Below, piece after piece: positions 8,208-17,185 of a stretch of DNA of 64,000 bases. Position numbers and translations under genes: made by a program. Under the pieces are notes generated by a model. It was not told the origin of the DNA, ran no database searches, and saw nothing but the letters and a program-made list of their open reading frames with translations. Within the stretch, counting starts at the first letter, position 1; each line of letters begins with the position of its first letter. Origin of the DNA: an uncultured Pirellula sp. (GTDB lineage Bacteria > Planctomycetota > Planctomycetia > Pirellulales > Pirellulaceae); assembly GCA_903892355.1 (NCBI GenBank), contig CAITIE010000153.1, forward strand, positions 124,001 to 188,000, in the 5' to 3' direction.

Positions 8208-9676
8208 ATCCCACAAACACCTTCAACGTTGCGACACGGAATCATCGCCGTCGAGGTTTATTGCTTACGGTCGCGATATCACTCTTCCCGTTCTGCATAC
8301 CATCTGGTTCCGAAACAGCTTTCTCCCAAGACATCGTGTCAAAACCACCTGCCTCGGTGGCCGCTCAAGAAATCGCGTTCCAGAAGTACTTCTCGGAAAT
8401 CGAATTGCTCCTTTGCTTTCAAGGCAAAGGTTCATGCCTACCCTATGACGCTGGAGTTTTGCACGAGGCCTATCAGAGGCTTCCGGCACTCCGAAACAAC
8501 CGGACAATCGTAGCGGGGAACAGCAGCGGCTCGATCCCAGCGGCGTTCTTCTGCTGCTTTGGCTTCAGTGATTCCAATGTCGCGTATGCCGAGGAACGCC
8601 TTAAAAATGGAAATCGTGATGCGGTCCGAAATATGGAGGATGTGAATAACAAGATTTCAAAACTCTCGAAAGGCCTCTCTACGGAGATACCTCACTGGGA
8701 AGTTCGAGAATACATCGCATTCGCGCTCGGTGTTCCGCAATGGCAAGACGCGAAGAGCATTGATGAGATTGTCCAACGCAGCCATGCCTCGCCACGGTAC
8801 CCTTGCCTCATTGTGGCGTCCAACAAAGAGGTTCTCGACAACAAGCACCCCCGTGGAAACTTGTCGTCCTCCCATTTGAAGGAACTCGACCCAAGCAACA
8901 TGGATGTGTTATGGCGTACGGAGGCTTACGAGTTTTACAAACTCCACCCCGAGCAGTTTTCCCGAGATCATCCCAACCTTGTTTTGGGCCCGACGCGCAG
9001 AATCGGAAAGGCGGCGACGTTCTTTGTCGATGCCTCGATGTATTCGCTTCTCAGTCGCATTCCAGAGGAGGAACGCACTGCCGATTTGCGACTTATGAAA
9101 GACGCCAACGATATTGCAACAGCGATCCTGGCATCGGTGGCTGAACCATCGTATTTCCCATCCGTTGTGGAGCGTGAGCCCAATAAAATCCTTCCAAGCG
9201 ATACTCATCCTTTCCCGTCGACCATTCGCCAAAGGTCATATACAGGTGGTTATGTCATTTCGATCCCCGGCCAAGATGTGCGGCGGATGCTCCCGGGGAT
9301 ACGCGTGCTCGGCACAGGTTGGCGGCACAATCCATTAGTAGCCCGTATCCTTCTCAAAAACTGGCTATTAGCGGATTGCGAACAACTCGCATTCTTGAGC
9401 GAGTATTGGTCCGACCTCGAGGTCAATCCCGATTATGAGTTCGAGAGCCATATCGAGGTCCGAGATCTCACAGGGCAACAGGAGTATGACTTTGGTTGCA
9501 AACGCGCTGCGGAGTTATTCGCCGCCAACATCGGTGTTCCAGCGTTCGTAAACAGACCCAAGTACAACTATCCGGCAAAACGAGCGATTTATCCCAACCG
9601 GGAGGTACCGGATATGTTCATTGATCCCAATGAAAACGGTACGCACCCTGTTCTTAGGACCATGAGAGGAATGTAA
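8204..9676 (+). CDS. Secreted patatin-like protein with an altered catalytic aspartate
   Basis: The 490-residue product has an n-region with RRR and a hydrophobic signal (residues about 17-41). Patatin landmarks follow in order: an oxyanion-type loop FQGKGSCLPYDAGVL (72-85), where patatins have GGGxRGxxxxGVL; the nucleophile elbow GNSSG (105-109, Ser107); and ASVAEPSYFPSV (310-321), the block typical before the catalytic Asp. At the Asp position, patatins read DGG but this protein reads TGG (Thr347), so the Ser-Asp dyad looks broken. Patatins are lipid acyl hydrolases. This one may be inactive, use another acid, or bind lipid only. It overlaps the upstream gene as ATGA and ends one base before the caspase gene, so co-translation is likely. 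The fold call is fairly safe; activity is open. Confidence 0.75.
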   Translation: MNPTNTFNVATRNHRRRGLLLTVAISLFPFCIPSGSETAFSQDIVSKPPASVAAQEIAFQKYFSEIELLLCFQGKGSCLPYDAGVLHEAYQRLPALRNNRTIVAGNSSGSIPAAFFCCFGFSDSNVAYAEERLKNGNRDAVRNMEDVNNKISKLSKGLSTEIPHWEVREYIAFALGVPQWQDAKSIDEIVQRSHASPRYPCLIVASNKEVLDNKHPRGNLSSSHLKELDPSNMDVLWRTEAYEFYKLHPEQFSRDHPNLVLGPTRRIGKAATFFVDASMYSLLSRIPEEERTADLRLMKDANDIATAILASVAEPSYFPSVVEREPNKILPSDTHPFPSTIRQRSYTGGYVISIPGQDVRRMLPGIRVLGTGWRHNPLVARILLKNWLLADCEQLAFLSEYWSDLEVNPDYEFESHIEVRDLTGQQEYDFGCKRAAELFAANIGVPAFVNRPKYNYPAKRAIYPNREVPDMFIDPNENGTHPVLRTMRGM

Positions 9677-9677
9677 C

Positions 9678-10793
9678 ATGACTCGCGCAATCCAATTCTC
9701 GTTGTTCGCTTTAGCTTTGTGCTTCACCACCCCGAACCTGCATGCTCAACGACTACACACCGTCGCGGTGGGAGATCTCTCGCCGTCTGCTGGGTGGGGC
9801 AAGTACACGGCTGCAGTGGCCATGGATCTTACCAACGTCTGGATTCTGGTTTCGGAAAACATGCCTGAGCGCGGTATGGATTTTTCCAGACTGGAGATCG
9901 ATGAAGATCAATACAGCTCTCCAGCACACATCCTCGACGCCGTACATAGGATCAAGGTTCAGCCGAACGATTCGATCCTCTTTTATTTCTCCGGACATGG
10001 AGCAGTCGACGACAACGGCCATTACCTTGCTTTATCGCAAGGCAAACTCTATCGAAAAGACTTGCTCGATGCCTTGAGGAAAAAAAACGCGAAAATGGTT
10101 GCCCTGATCACGGATTGCTGCAACACACGGAGCGATGGTTACCTTTATGCAGCACCCGGAGTCCGAGTCTCTCAACCGGCGAAGCCGACACCGCTATTCC
10201 GAAAACTATTTTTTGAAACCGCGGGTGTGGTCGATATCAACAGTTCGAGTCCAGGCGAAAGCGCGTTTTTCGCACCTATTGAAAAAGAACCGTTCTCCCC
10301 GGGTTCCATCTTCAGTTTGGCTTGGCTCAATTGGACTCAAAAAGAAAAGGGCAATTCCCGTTCCTGGGATGAATTGGTGCGAGGGGTGGGACTGATCGTC
10401 CATAAATCGTTTCATGACTACTATCCCAAGGGCGCTTCCATCGCCAAAGGAGCCCCCATTCAGACAGACCAATCGATCTTCGCGTTTACGTATCCAGATA
10501 TGCCCGCTGCAGAAGGTCCGCGGACAGGCATGCTCGTCCGAGACTTCCCTGGACGGGGAGCAGTGATTACTGAAGTTTCTGCGAAATCACCCGCCAGTCA
10601 GGTCTTTCTCATCCATGATGATCGATTTGTCTCACTGAAACCGCAACAAGTCGTTGTTTCTGTCAACGGGACTCCCACTCCCGATACGCAGACCGTCGTG
10701 CAAGAAATCAAATCGTCTCCTCAAATTGTAAGACTGACTATCCGGGACGCCAGCACTGGCACCTTCGAGGCTCTAATGAGGATGAAATACTAA
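9678..10793 (+). CDS. Secreted caspase-fold peptidase (C14/metacaspase-like) with C-terminal PDZ-like domain
   Basis: The 371-residue product begins with a signal peptide (cleavage after LHAQ, near residue 24). Residues about 26-250 fit a caspase-type p20-like fold: NDSILFYFSGHGAVDDNGHYLAL carries the catalytic His (H107 in SGHG) and MVALITDCCNT the catalytic Cys (C148 in DCC), each after a hydrophobic strand as in metacaspases. The C-terminus (about 278-371; MLVRDFPGRGAVITEVSAKSPA, VVVSVNGTPTPD) reads like a PDZ domain. Caspase-fold enzymes cut after acidic or basic residues depending on the pocket; specificity cannot be read here. It starts two bases after the patatin-like gene and ends six bases before the hydrolase gene. 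An exported caspase-fold protein would act in the periplasm or on the surface. Confidence 0.82.
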   Translation: MTRAIQFSLFALALCFTTPNLHAQRLHTVAVGDLSPSAGWGKYTAAVAMDLTNVWILVSENMPERGMDFSRLEIDEDQYSSPAHILDAVHRIKVQPNDSILFYFSGHGAVDDNGHYLALSQGKLYRKDLLDALRKKNAKMVALITDCCNTRSDGYLYAAPGVRVSQPAKPTPLFRKLFFETAGVVDINSSSPGESAFFAPIEKEPFSPGSIFSLAWLNWTQKEKGNSRSWDELVRGVGLIVHKSFHDYYPKGASIAKGAPIQTDQSIFAFTYPDMPAAEGPRTGMLVRDFPGRGAVITEVSAKSPASQVFLIHDDRFVSLKPQQVVVSVNGTPTPDTQTVVQEIKSSPQIVRLTIRDASTGTFEALMRMKY

Positions 10794-10799
10794 TCGATC

Positions 10800-12878
10800 A
10801 TGATCCTATTCCATTCCATCGATCGCCGAATACTTCCTGGATGCAAGGCATTCCGATCCGCTGCAATTTGGCGGTTTGCAGCCGCGTCCTTTCTGTTCAC
10901 TTTTTCTTGTGGCATGACGCACGGTCAAGCCGCACCGGACGCCGACTCGGGAGCTGCAACACAAACAGATCAGCCATCAAAAACACCCAAAGACGAACCC
11001 GATTGGGCGCACGAGTTTTTGGCAGACGATCCGTTGGCAAATTTCACCGAGGTAACGTTACAGGATATCCGCGATGGCCTTAACGACCCTAAACGCAGAG
11101 GTCGTATCCTCTCGGATCACTTCAGCCGAGTACAAAACGCTTCGGAAATCGAACGCAATGAACTGTTAATCGATGCGATGAAATCGGAGTTTGCGGAGGT
11201 GCAACAACAAGCGGGAATCGCGCTGCGCCGCACTGGACAACTTGAACCGATCATTAGTGACATCCTTCAGGAATACCTGGACACACAGGATCCCATCGCT
11301 CGCAACGCTGCGATTGCGGGTCTTGAGCAACTTGCCCTTTCGATAGAAGCTACTCCCGATGATGATTTGCGAGCGATGCTAGACCTCATCGCCGATCCCA
11401 CTTGGACTTCGGCGCATCGCACCGCTCACCAAATTAAGAACAAGGGACTAAGCGCTATACCTGGCTTACTGGAGGCCTTCAAAGGTGATCATCCCCGATT
11501 GCCGCTCCTCGCGGAAATCCTTTCGGACATCCTCGACTCGTTGAGCACCACCAAAAAGCGGACGATGTACAAAGCGGCACCGCCGAGGGCAATCCCGGAT
11601 CAGGAAGCAGCAGTTGTTGCCAAGGGCGCAGTCGCCTCCAAAAATGTGCGCACTCCTCGACAAGTCGATGCTGCGAAACCGACAGTTGTTACCGTTTATT
11701 ACGGTACCAATCGGGAACTGATTGATGTGCCTCGGCCAACACTTCGGCAGATCGCCGTCTATCCCTTGATGGCTCTGTTGTTCGTTATTGCAATGGTCAA
11801 CTTTCTTAGAAGCAAACCGCGTGAGGGAAGGAATAAGGCGGGTTGCCTGAGTTGGTTAATACCGATATTGATGTTGAGTGGAGTGATTTGGGAATTGAGC
11901 TCGTTTCGTGATGAACTCCAGCATTATTGGCGTTTAGGGACAGGACCAAGTTTCGGACCGCACCGAGACCAAGCGGAAAAAGTTCATTACGGTACTTGTG
12001 AAGTCTCAATCCCACCGCGTCATCAAGTCGGAGCCGTGGAACGCCCCCTTATCGGACCGGAAAACGAACAGGAGCACGTCGTTTTGAAGAGCACCGAGGC
12101 ACTGAAGGAACAAGCCTTTTTCGAGGCTCTGCGAACCCGGCTCGCATCGTTGCCAACCAACGAAAAATCATGCTTCGTCTTTATCCATGGATTCAATGTT
12201 GATTTCGAAAATGCAGCAAGACGAACGGCACAAATCCACTATGATCTCAACTTTCAAGGTGTCCCGATATTCTTTAGTTGGCCATCTCGTGCGAGCATGC
12301 GTCACTACTTTTCAGACCGAAACGAAATCGAGTTTAGCCGGTACGTCATTAAACAATTTCTTCTCGATATTTCCGAAAAGGTAAACGCGGAACGCATCCA
12401 TGTCGTCGCGCATAGTATGGGTGCTGATGCAACCTGCCGCGCGATCGCCGAATTGGGTGAGAAGGGCAAAATATTTGATCAAATTATCCTCGCTGCACCC
12501 GATATCGACCGAGAGGTATTTCGCCTTCAAATCGCGCCTAAACTAACGAAAACCGCAAATCGAACCACTCTCTACTGCTCGAAGAACGATTTAGCCCTGA
12601 TGCTCTCACGTAGCTTCAATGACAGCTTCCGAGCTGGAGACTCATCGCACGGAGCTCTCGTATTGCATGATGTTGATACGGTGGACGCATCCGAGATCGA
12701 CACGGATTTGCTTGGGCATTCCTACTATGGAGATTGCGTGCCTCTCTTAAATGACGTCCAGACGTTACTGCAATCATCCCTTGCTCCTCAAGAACGACAC
12801 CTTCTTCCATGGCCTGTCGATAACGATCTCCTCTACTGGACCCTTCCGGAACCGACAGCAGAGAAACCTGGTGAGTAA
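10800..12878 (+). CDS. Membrane-anchored DUF900-type alpha/beta hydrolase with HEAT-like N-terminus
   Basis: The 692-residue product has a signal peptide or N-terminal anchor (residues about 20-43), then paired helices with HEAT/armadillo-like rhythm (about 100-250). YYGTNRELI (300-307), the opening strand of DUF900 hydrolases, is followed by two membrane segments (about 318-336 and 347-365), and then the rest of the hydrolase: HYGTCEVSIPPRHQVGAV, CFVFIHGFNVDFENA (oxyanion region), FFSWPS, the nucleophile elbow AHSMG (Ser539), ILAAPDID and LGHSYY (likely catalytic His640). Family members are serine hydrolases of unknown substrate. The hydrolase core probably lies on one membrane face, with the HEAT-like part on the same side as its partners. 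It is the last gene of the four-gene operon, starting six bases after the caspase gene. Confidence 0.8.
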   Translation: MILFHSIDRRILPGCKAFRSAAIWRFAAASFLFTFSCGMTHGQAAPDADSGAATQTDQPSKTPKDEPDWAHEFLADDPLANFTEVTLQDIRDGLNDPKRRGRILSDHFSRVQNASEIERNELLIDAMKSEFAEVQQQAGIALRRTGQLEPIISDILQEYLDTQDPIARNAAIAGLEQLALSIEATPDDDLRAMLDLIADPTWTSAHRTAHQIKNKGLSAIPGLLEAFKGDHPRLPLLAEILSDILDSLSTTKKRTMYKAAPPRAIPDQEAAVVAKGAVASKNVRTPRQVDAAKPTVVTVYYGTNRELIDVPRPTLRQIAVYPLMALLFVIAMVNFLRSKPREGRNKAGCLSWLIPILMLSGVIWELSSFRDELQHYWRLGTGPSFGPHRDQAEKVHYGTCEVSIPPRHQVGAVERPLIGPENEQEHVVLKSTEALKEQAFFEALRTRLASLPTNEKSCFVFIHGFNVDFENAARRTAQIHYDLNFQGVPIFFSWPSRASMRHYFSDRNEIEFSRYVIKQFLLDISEKVNAERIHVVAHSMGADATCRAIAELGEKGKIFDQIILAAPDIDREVFRLQIAPKLTKTANRTTLYCSKNDLALMLSRSFNDSFRAGDSSHGALVLHDVDTVDASEIDTDLLGHSYYGDCVPLLNDVQTLLQSSLAPQERHLLPWPVDNDLLYWTLPEPTAEKPGE

Positions 12879-13270
12879 TGATAAACACCTAACCGACCAG
12901 CGGATGACCGAGTTCTCGGTCGAAAAGAGATGGGAAGCGAGTGACTCCTGATCGACCTCACGCGAAGGCGCGAAGCCGCGAAGAAGATAGTGGATCTTGC
13001 GTAAGATCCCGGCTGTTCCGCGTTCCCTACCAACGAGGTACTTGTGGCCTCATCGCGATACGCCGGCCAAGTTCTCGAGTGCAAAAGTGCAACACGCTTT
13101 GACTCGGAGCAGGCTAAAAAGCTAGCAACGAGCCATTACCCCGAATGTTATCGAAGTATTACATCGCGGAAAGGGTTTCATGATCCAATCCAAACTTCTA
13201 TCCGCTTGGACTAAGGTCGCTCAACCACTCGGGTTTGTGACGCATTGGAATGGATCGTTCCGATGGGTCG
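12879..13270. other. Intergenic stretch after the operon
   Basis: No gene is seen. It contains a GCG/CGAAG-rich stretch around 12962-12985 with repeated GCGAAG words, and no clear terminator. The repeat block at 13271 follows it directly. Confidence 0.5.
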
Positions 13271-13713
13271 ATCATGACTAGCATCGGGGGATAGCGGGTC
13301 CAGCGCCCAGTCGCCACTTGCTTACACGCGTGGCTCGGATTTGATTGGCCAACCGGACATGCTGATTCGCTTCGCGAATCGTGTCGGAGCCCTCAGCGTC
13401 AGCGCCGGGTGGAGGGGCGTACCGAAATGATCGCTTCATGGTCTGGGATTGCCGCATGGTCTGGGATCATGACTAGCGTCGGGGGATAGCGGGTCCAGCG
13501 CCCTGTCGCCACTTGCTTACACGCGTGGCTCGGATTTGCGATGCGAAGCAGGCATGCTGATTCGCTTCGCGAATCGTGTCGGAGCCCTCAGCGTCAGCGC
13601 CGGGTGGAGGGGCGTACCAAAGTGATCGCTTCATGGTTTGGGATCATGACTAGCGTCGGGGGATGGCGGGTCCAGCGCCCAGTCGCCACTTGCTTACACG
13701 CGTGGCTCGGATC
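13271..13713. repeat. Long-unit direct repeat, 2.4 copies
   Basis: Three near-identical blocks begin with ATCATGACTAGC at 13271, 13466 and 13643. The full unit is 177 bp; copy 1 is 195 bp because of a small internal duplication of GCATGGTCTGGGAT. Copy 3 covers only the first 70 bp or so. Each full copy contains a perfect inverted repeat, GATTCGC-TTC-GCGAATC (13364-13380 and 13559-13575). Differences between copies are few, which points to recent duplication or conversion. No transposase or long open frame accompanies them. Confidence 0.9.
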
Positions 13714-13792
13714 TGAGAAGCGTCCCCAGTTGGCGCACGAGTCGTGAGCAAAGGGATGGTGGCATATTGGTATGGACAGCACTGCGGATTTG

Positions 13793-15169
13793 TTAAAACA
13801 ATTCGCGGATCTCGCGGAATCCAAAGTCCACCAACGGAAATGGTCGGCCCGCTGGTCCGGGGAGATGGGACTCGATGTTCAGTCCCATCGCATGAAAGAT
13901 GGTGGCGATGATCTCCGGTGGTTCCGTCGGTCGATCCGCCGGCACCGCGCCGATCGGATCGCTCGCGCCGACCACACGACCTCCTTGCACCCCACCACCT
14001 GCAAAGTAAACGGTAAAGCAACCAGGCCAATGGTCCCGCCCACCCGCAGGATTCACTTTCGGCGTCCGACCAAACTCGGCCACATTGCAAACCAAGGTGT
14101 CATCGAGCATCCCGCGTTGGACCAAATCCTCGATCAGCGCTGAGTAGCCTTGGTCGTACATCGGCGCGACGATGTTCTTCATCCCATCGATCGATGTGAA
14201 TGGCTTGCTGCCATGAATGTCCCACGTGATCTCATCGAAGACGGTCAAAAAGGTATTGATGGTGACGAATCGAACACCCGCTTCCACCAATCGGCGCGCG
14301 AGCAGGCAGCACTGACCGAACCGGTTCATTCCGTAACGCTCGCGCACAGCAGCCGGTTCCGCGGTCAGATTGAACGCCTCGCGGGCCTGCGTGCTCGTCA
14401 TCAATCGGTATGCAGCTTGGAAGTTGTCATCCATCATCTTCGCCGACTCACTCGCTTCAAAACTCTGCACCGTCGAATCGACGATATCGCGCATGCGACG
14501 ACGTCGCTCGAGGCGAGCCGTGCCGATACTTTCAGGAGGAAGCAAATCGGGAACTTTAAAGTCCGCTTTCGATGGATCGGCCATCAACGAAAATGGATCG
14601 TGCGCCTTGCCCAAAAATCCGCCCGCTTGTCCGTTTGGCAAATTCCCACCCCCGCGACCCATGGTCTCAGGAAGCACGACGTGCGGTGGCAAATCCGATC
14701 GCCGACCCAGTAGATAGCCCAGAACACTGCCGACATGCGGCGTGTTCACGCCACCTTGGAATTGCCGACCAGTTTGCATGATCTGCCAGCCAGCATCGTG
14801 GACCGCGGCTCCGCGGTGGAAACACGAGCGGACCAGTGAGAACCTATCTGCGATCTCGGCATGGCGCGGAAAGATTTCAGAGATTTGGATCCCGGAGGCC
14901 TTCGTTGGAATCGGCTTGAACGGCCCCCGAACTTCCAATGGCGCGTCGGGCTTCATGTCGAAGGTATCGAGTTGGCTCGGAGCACCCAGATTGAAAATCA
15001 TGATTGCCGACCGATTTTTCTTAGTCGGATCGATCTTGCCCGCTTCACTCGCGGCCAAATACTGCGGCAACCCCAATCCGACAGCCCCCAATGCGCCGAC
15101 TTGCAAAAAGTCGCGGCGTGTGGCACCGTTGCACATTTGGGCCGAACCATCACCGATGAATGTCAACAT
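13793..15169 (-). CDS. DUF1501 family protein, Tat-type N-terminus
   Basis: The 458-residue product matches the DUF1501 family (sulfatase/alkaline-phosphatase-like fold), very common in planctomycetes and usually paired with cytochrome-type DUF1553 genes. It shows RRDFLQVGALGAVGLGLPQ, a twin-arginine motif with hydrophobic stretch near residues 18-36, then IMIFNLGAPSQLDTFDMKP, the conserved substrate-like block, SCFHRGAAVHDAGW, and GRDHWPGCFTVYFAGGGVQGG near the C-terminus, all family hallmarks. The product is probably exported folded through Tat, consistent with tatC at 43 kb. Here the neighbours are a flavoprotein upstream and repeats downstream, so no DUF1553 partner is seen. The biochemical role is unknown. 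Confidence 0.93.
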   Translation of the reverse strand: MLTFIGDGSAQMCNGATRRDFLQVGALGAVGLGLPQYLAASEAGKIDPTKKNRSAIMIFNLGAPSQLDTFDMKPDAPLEVRGPFKPIPTKASGIQISEIFPRHAEIADRFSLVRSCFHRGAAVHDAGWQIMQTGRQFQGGVNTPHVGSVLGYLLGRRSDLPPHVVLPETMGRGGGNLPNGQAGGFLGKAHDPFSLMADPSKADFKVPDLLPPESIGTARLERRRRMRDIVDSTVQSFEASESAKMMDDNFQAAYRLMTSTQAREAFNLTAEPAAVRERYGMNRFGQCCLLARRLVEAGVRFVTINTFLTVFDEITWDIHGSKPFTSIDGMKNIVAPMYDQGYSALIEDLVQRGMLDDTLVCNVAEFGRTPKVNPAGGRDHWPGCFTVYFAGGGVQGGRVVGASDPIGAVPADRPTEPPEIIATIFHAMGLNIESHLPGPAGRPFPLVDFGFREIRELF

Positions 15170-15312
15170 GCTCTCAATGCCCCGCGCTGCGTCGTCGATT
15201 TTAGTGGAAGGAATCGAAGTCTTGGGAGGATTCCCACGATCGAATGCTCAACAATCGTCCTTGGTTGCCGTCGCGATTATAACCCGCCCCAATGCCAGCA
15301 GGTACGGTCGTT

Positions 15313-16551
15313 CTACTGGAACCCGTCATTCTGACGACGGATGATCTCGTAAAGATCGAGATCGTCGCGTCCCGCAATCCTAGCGAATAGAGCCCTGATC
15401 TGCTCCAACCCTCTCGGGATGCCGACCCCGGCCCCTTCGGCCAAATTCCCACCATGAATCCGGTAATAGCCCGGCTCTGCGGTGATGAAATCGGGGATGT
15501 CGGCTCCGTCATGACCCTCGGCTGAGTACGCCAATAGCATCGGTCCCGTCGGATGAACATTCAATTCAGGTGCGATGGTGCGGTAGCGATTTCCAGTTCG
15601 CCGCATCACAAAGTCGACATTCATCTCGACGCTTGAATCGTCCTCCTTGAGCATCTTGATACGAAATCCACCTTCTTCGTCCCGTTTGGTGATCGCGTCC
15701 ACTCCGAGCGATTCCAAGAGGATCACGTTTCGAGGTGTATTCTCCCGAAGGGGTGCAATTGTGCGAGTGAACAACTCCGATTCGTGATCGCCTCGAGGAC
15801 GGATGACCCATGTGAGACGGGTCGGGTTTTCCGTGGAATCATCCCATGGAAACTCGCGCACGAAATCCGCTGCGGCAACGCAAGCCTCGGGGCTTTGACC
15901 GACCAATGCCAAATGCTTTCCTTCCAATTTCTTGCGTTCAAATTTGCGATCCCCGGGGGCATGGATCAACAACTCGGCTTCACAGTCTGGCTCTCCGATC
16001 GCAAGCCCTCCTCCAGGACCCATTCCTGAGGAATCAATCGCACCACCACGGCAATCGATGATGCAATCCGCGCGGGCAATCCACGTTCCACGATGTCGAC
16101 CTTGGACGACAATTCGAAATTCATCATTGCATCGCTCTTGCCAGAGCACAGGATCGTTTCGGGATGTGCGAACGCGAGCGATATCTACGACAGGACTCAG
16201 AAAGTGAATGTCGTCGAAGAGAAGATCGCTTTTCGCGAGCGGCAACAAATACTCGTCGGCATATTCCTTGCCGGTCATGATCCGGTCAGCGTTCGGTAGT
16301 GTGTACTCAGGGTCCTGAGCTCGAATCGCCGCGCAACCGAGTGGAGTGGTGATCTCCCCGGCAGCGATGCCGAGTGGTCGATGATGCCAATCGAGCATGC
16401 GATGGCCAACCCGTTTGGCTTCAAAGATAGAAACAAAGTACCCCAAGAACCTTGCGTAGATCGCCGCCTCGATGCCGATGGGCCCACCACCGATCACCGC
16501 GACCGACGCAGGGCTCTCCATCTCAGGATCCCAGGGAAGTTCTTTTTTCAT
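15313..16551 (-). CDS. FAD-dependent pyridine-nucleotide oxidoreductase-like protein
   Basis: The 412-residue product starts with a dinucleotide-binding strand-loop-helix, VAVIGGGPIGIEAAIYARFLG (GxGxxG, residues about 17-37), with an acidic residue ending the second strand (SIFEAKRVG), as for FAD adenine binding. A second nucleotide-binding-like segment (KHLALVGQSPEACVAAADF, about 230) fits an NAD(P)H domain. The DFVMRRTGNRY segment and the C-terminal IHGGNLAEGAGVGI (an FAD-capping type motif) support a flavin-dependent reductase or monooxygenase. It has no CxxC redox pair of the thioredoxin-reductase kind. Orientation matches the DUF1501 gene, but the 143-bp gap suggests separate expression. 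Substrate unknown. Confidence 0.75.
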   Translation of the reverse strand: MKKELPWDPEMESPASVAVIGGGPIGIEAAIYARFLGYFVSIFEAKRVGHRMLDWHHRPLGIAAGEITTPLGCAAIRAQDPEYTLPNADRIMTGKEYADEYLLPLAKSDLLFDDIHFLSPVVDIARVRTSRNDPVLWQERCNDEFRIVVQGRHRGTWIARADCIIDCRGGAIDSSGMGPGGGLAIGEPDCEAELLIHAPGDRKFERKKLEGKHLALVGQSPEACVAAADFVREFPWDDSTENPTRLTWVIRPRGDHESELFTRTIAPLRENTPRNVILLESLGVDAITKRDEEGGFRIKMLKEDDSSVEMNVDFVMRRTGNRYRTIAPELNVHPTGPMLLAYSAEGHDGADIPDFITAEPGYYRIHGGNLAEGAGVGIPRGLEQIRALFARIAGRDDLDLYEIIRRQNDGFQ

Positions 16552-16966
16552 GATTTAAGAATATCTCGGAGTGTGCACTCGATCGTTTGCCGGACGGACT
16601 GTTATCGAAACGCGTTGTTCTCAAAAAAATCCGCGGTGTTGATCGCATTTAGCCAAGCTATCCGGTGGAGGGCACCCATCGGATTCCGCCTACGCGTTAT
16701 TCAAACGGCGACCATTCTAGCAACCCGAGTTCCATCAACCAGCTTAAAAACTACCCTGTCCGATCGCGAATGGGTCGGCCTGGCCCGAGATGGACTTGGT
16801 CGAGTTCGATTTCATCGAGAAGAACGCAACCGAGAGAGATCAAGGCCACGAGGTCCTTCAGTGAACCGCCTCTAGTAACCAACGGCAAGCATCACCGAGT
16901 GGCGGCCAAAAAAAGTTTCTCATGTCAAGTGCCACCGACCGGCCACTTCAGTACATGGTTTTTTTA

Positions 16967-17021
16967 TGGCTGTTTTTCGTTCTCGTGCTCAGTCCAACAG
17001 GACGGTGCTCGTGCTCGGTTG
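16967..17021 (+). repeat. 55-bp dispersed element, copy A
   Basis: This stretch matches the reverse complement of 52098-52152 at about 47 of 55 positions. It has the layout CTCGTGCTC, then AGTCCAACAGGAC (GTCC/GGAC inverted arms), then CTCGTGCTCGG. The flanking hexamers are GTGCTC here and GTACTC in copy B, so the G/A change recurs in each unit. Confidence 0.85.
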
Positions 17022-17185
17022 TTGTTCCGTGTGGGTGTACCATGCCGCGCTGCTCGATGCACGAACTCGGTTGGATTTTCCAATCGTCCCAACGGAGTAC
17101 GGGGATCCAGGGACTGGGGAACGATCCGTTGAGAACCACGAGTGGCAATGGACGATGCAACGATGCCGGGTAGGAGAGCCGATCG

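Noticed and set aside
6336-12878. Reading the caspase/patatin operon as a cytosolic anti-phage system
   Set aside because: All four products carry signal peptides or membrane spans, unlike known CBASS or CHAT-type effectors, and no sensor, nucleotidyltransferase or NTPase is nearby. Kept only as a candidate extracytoplasmic system.
13271-13713. Insertion sequence
   Set aside because: No transposase frame, terminal inverted repeats or target duplication could be seen; only the direct repeat itself.
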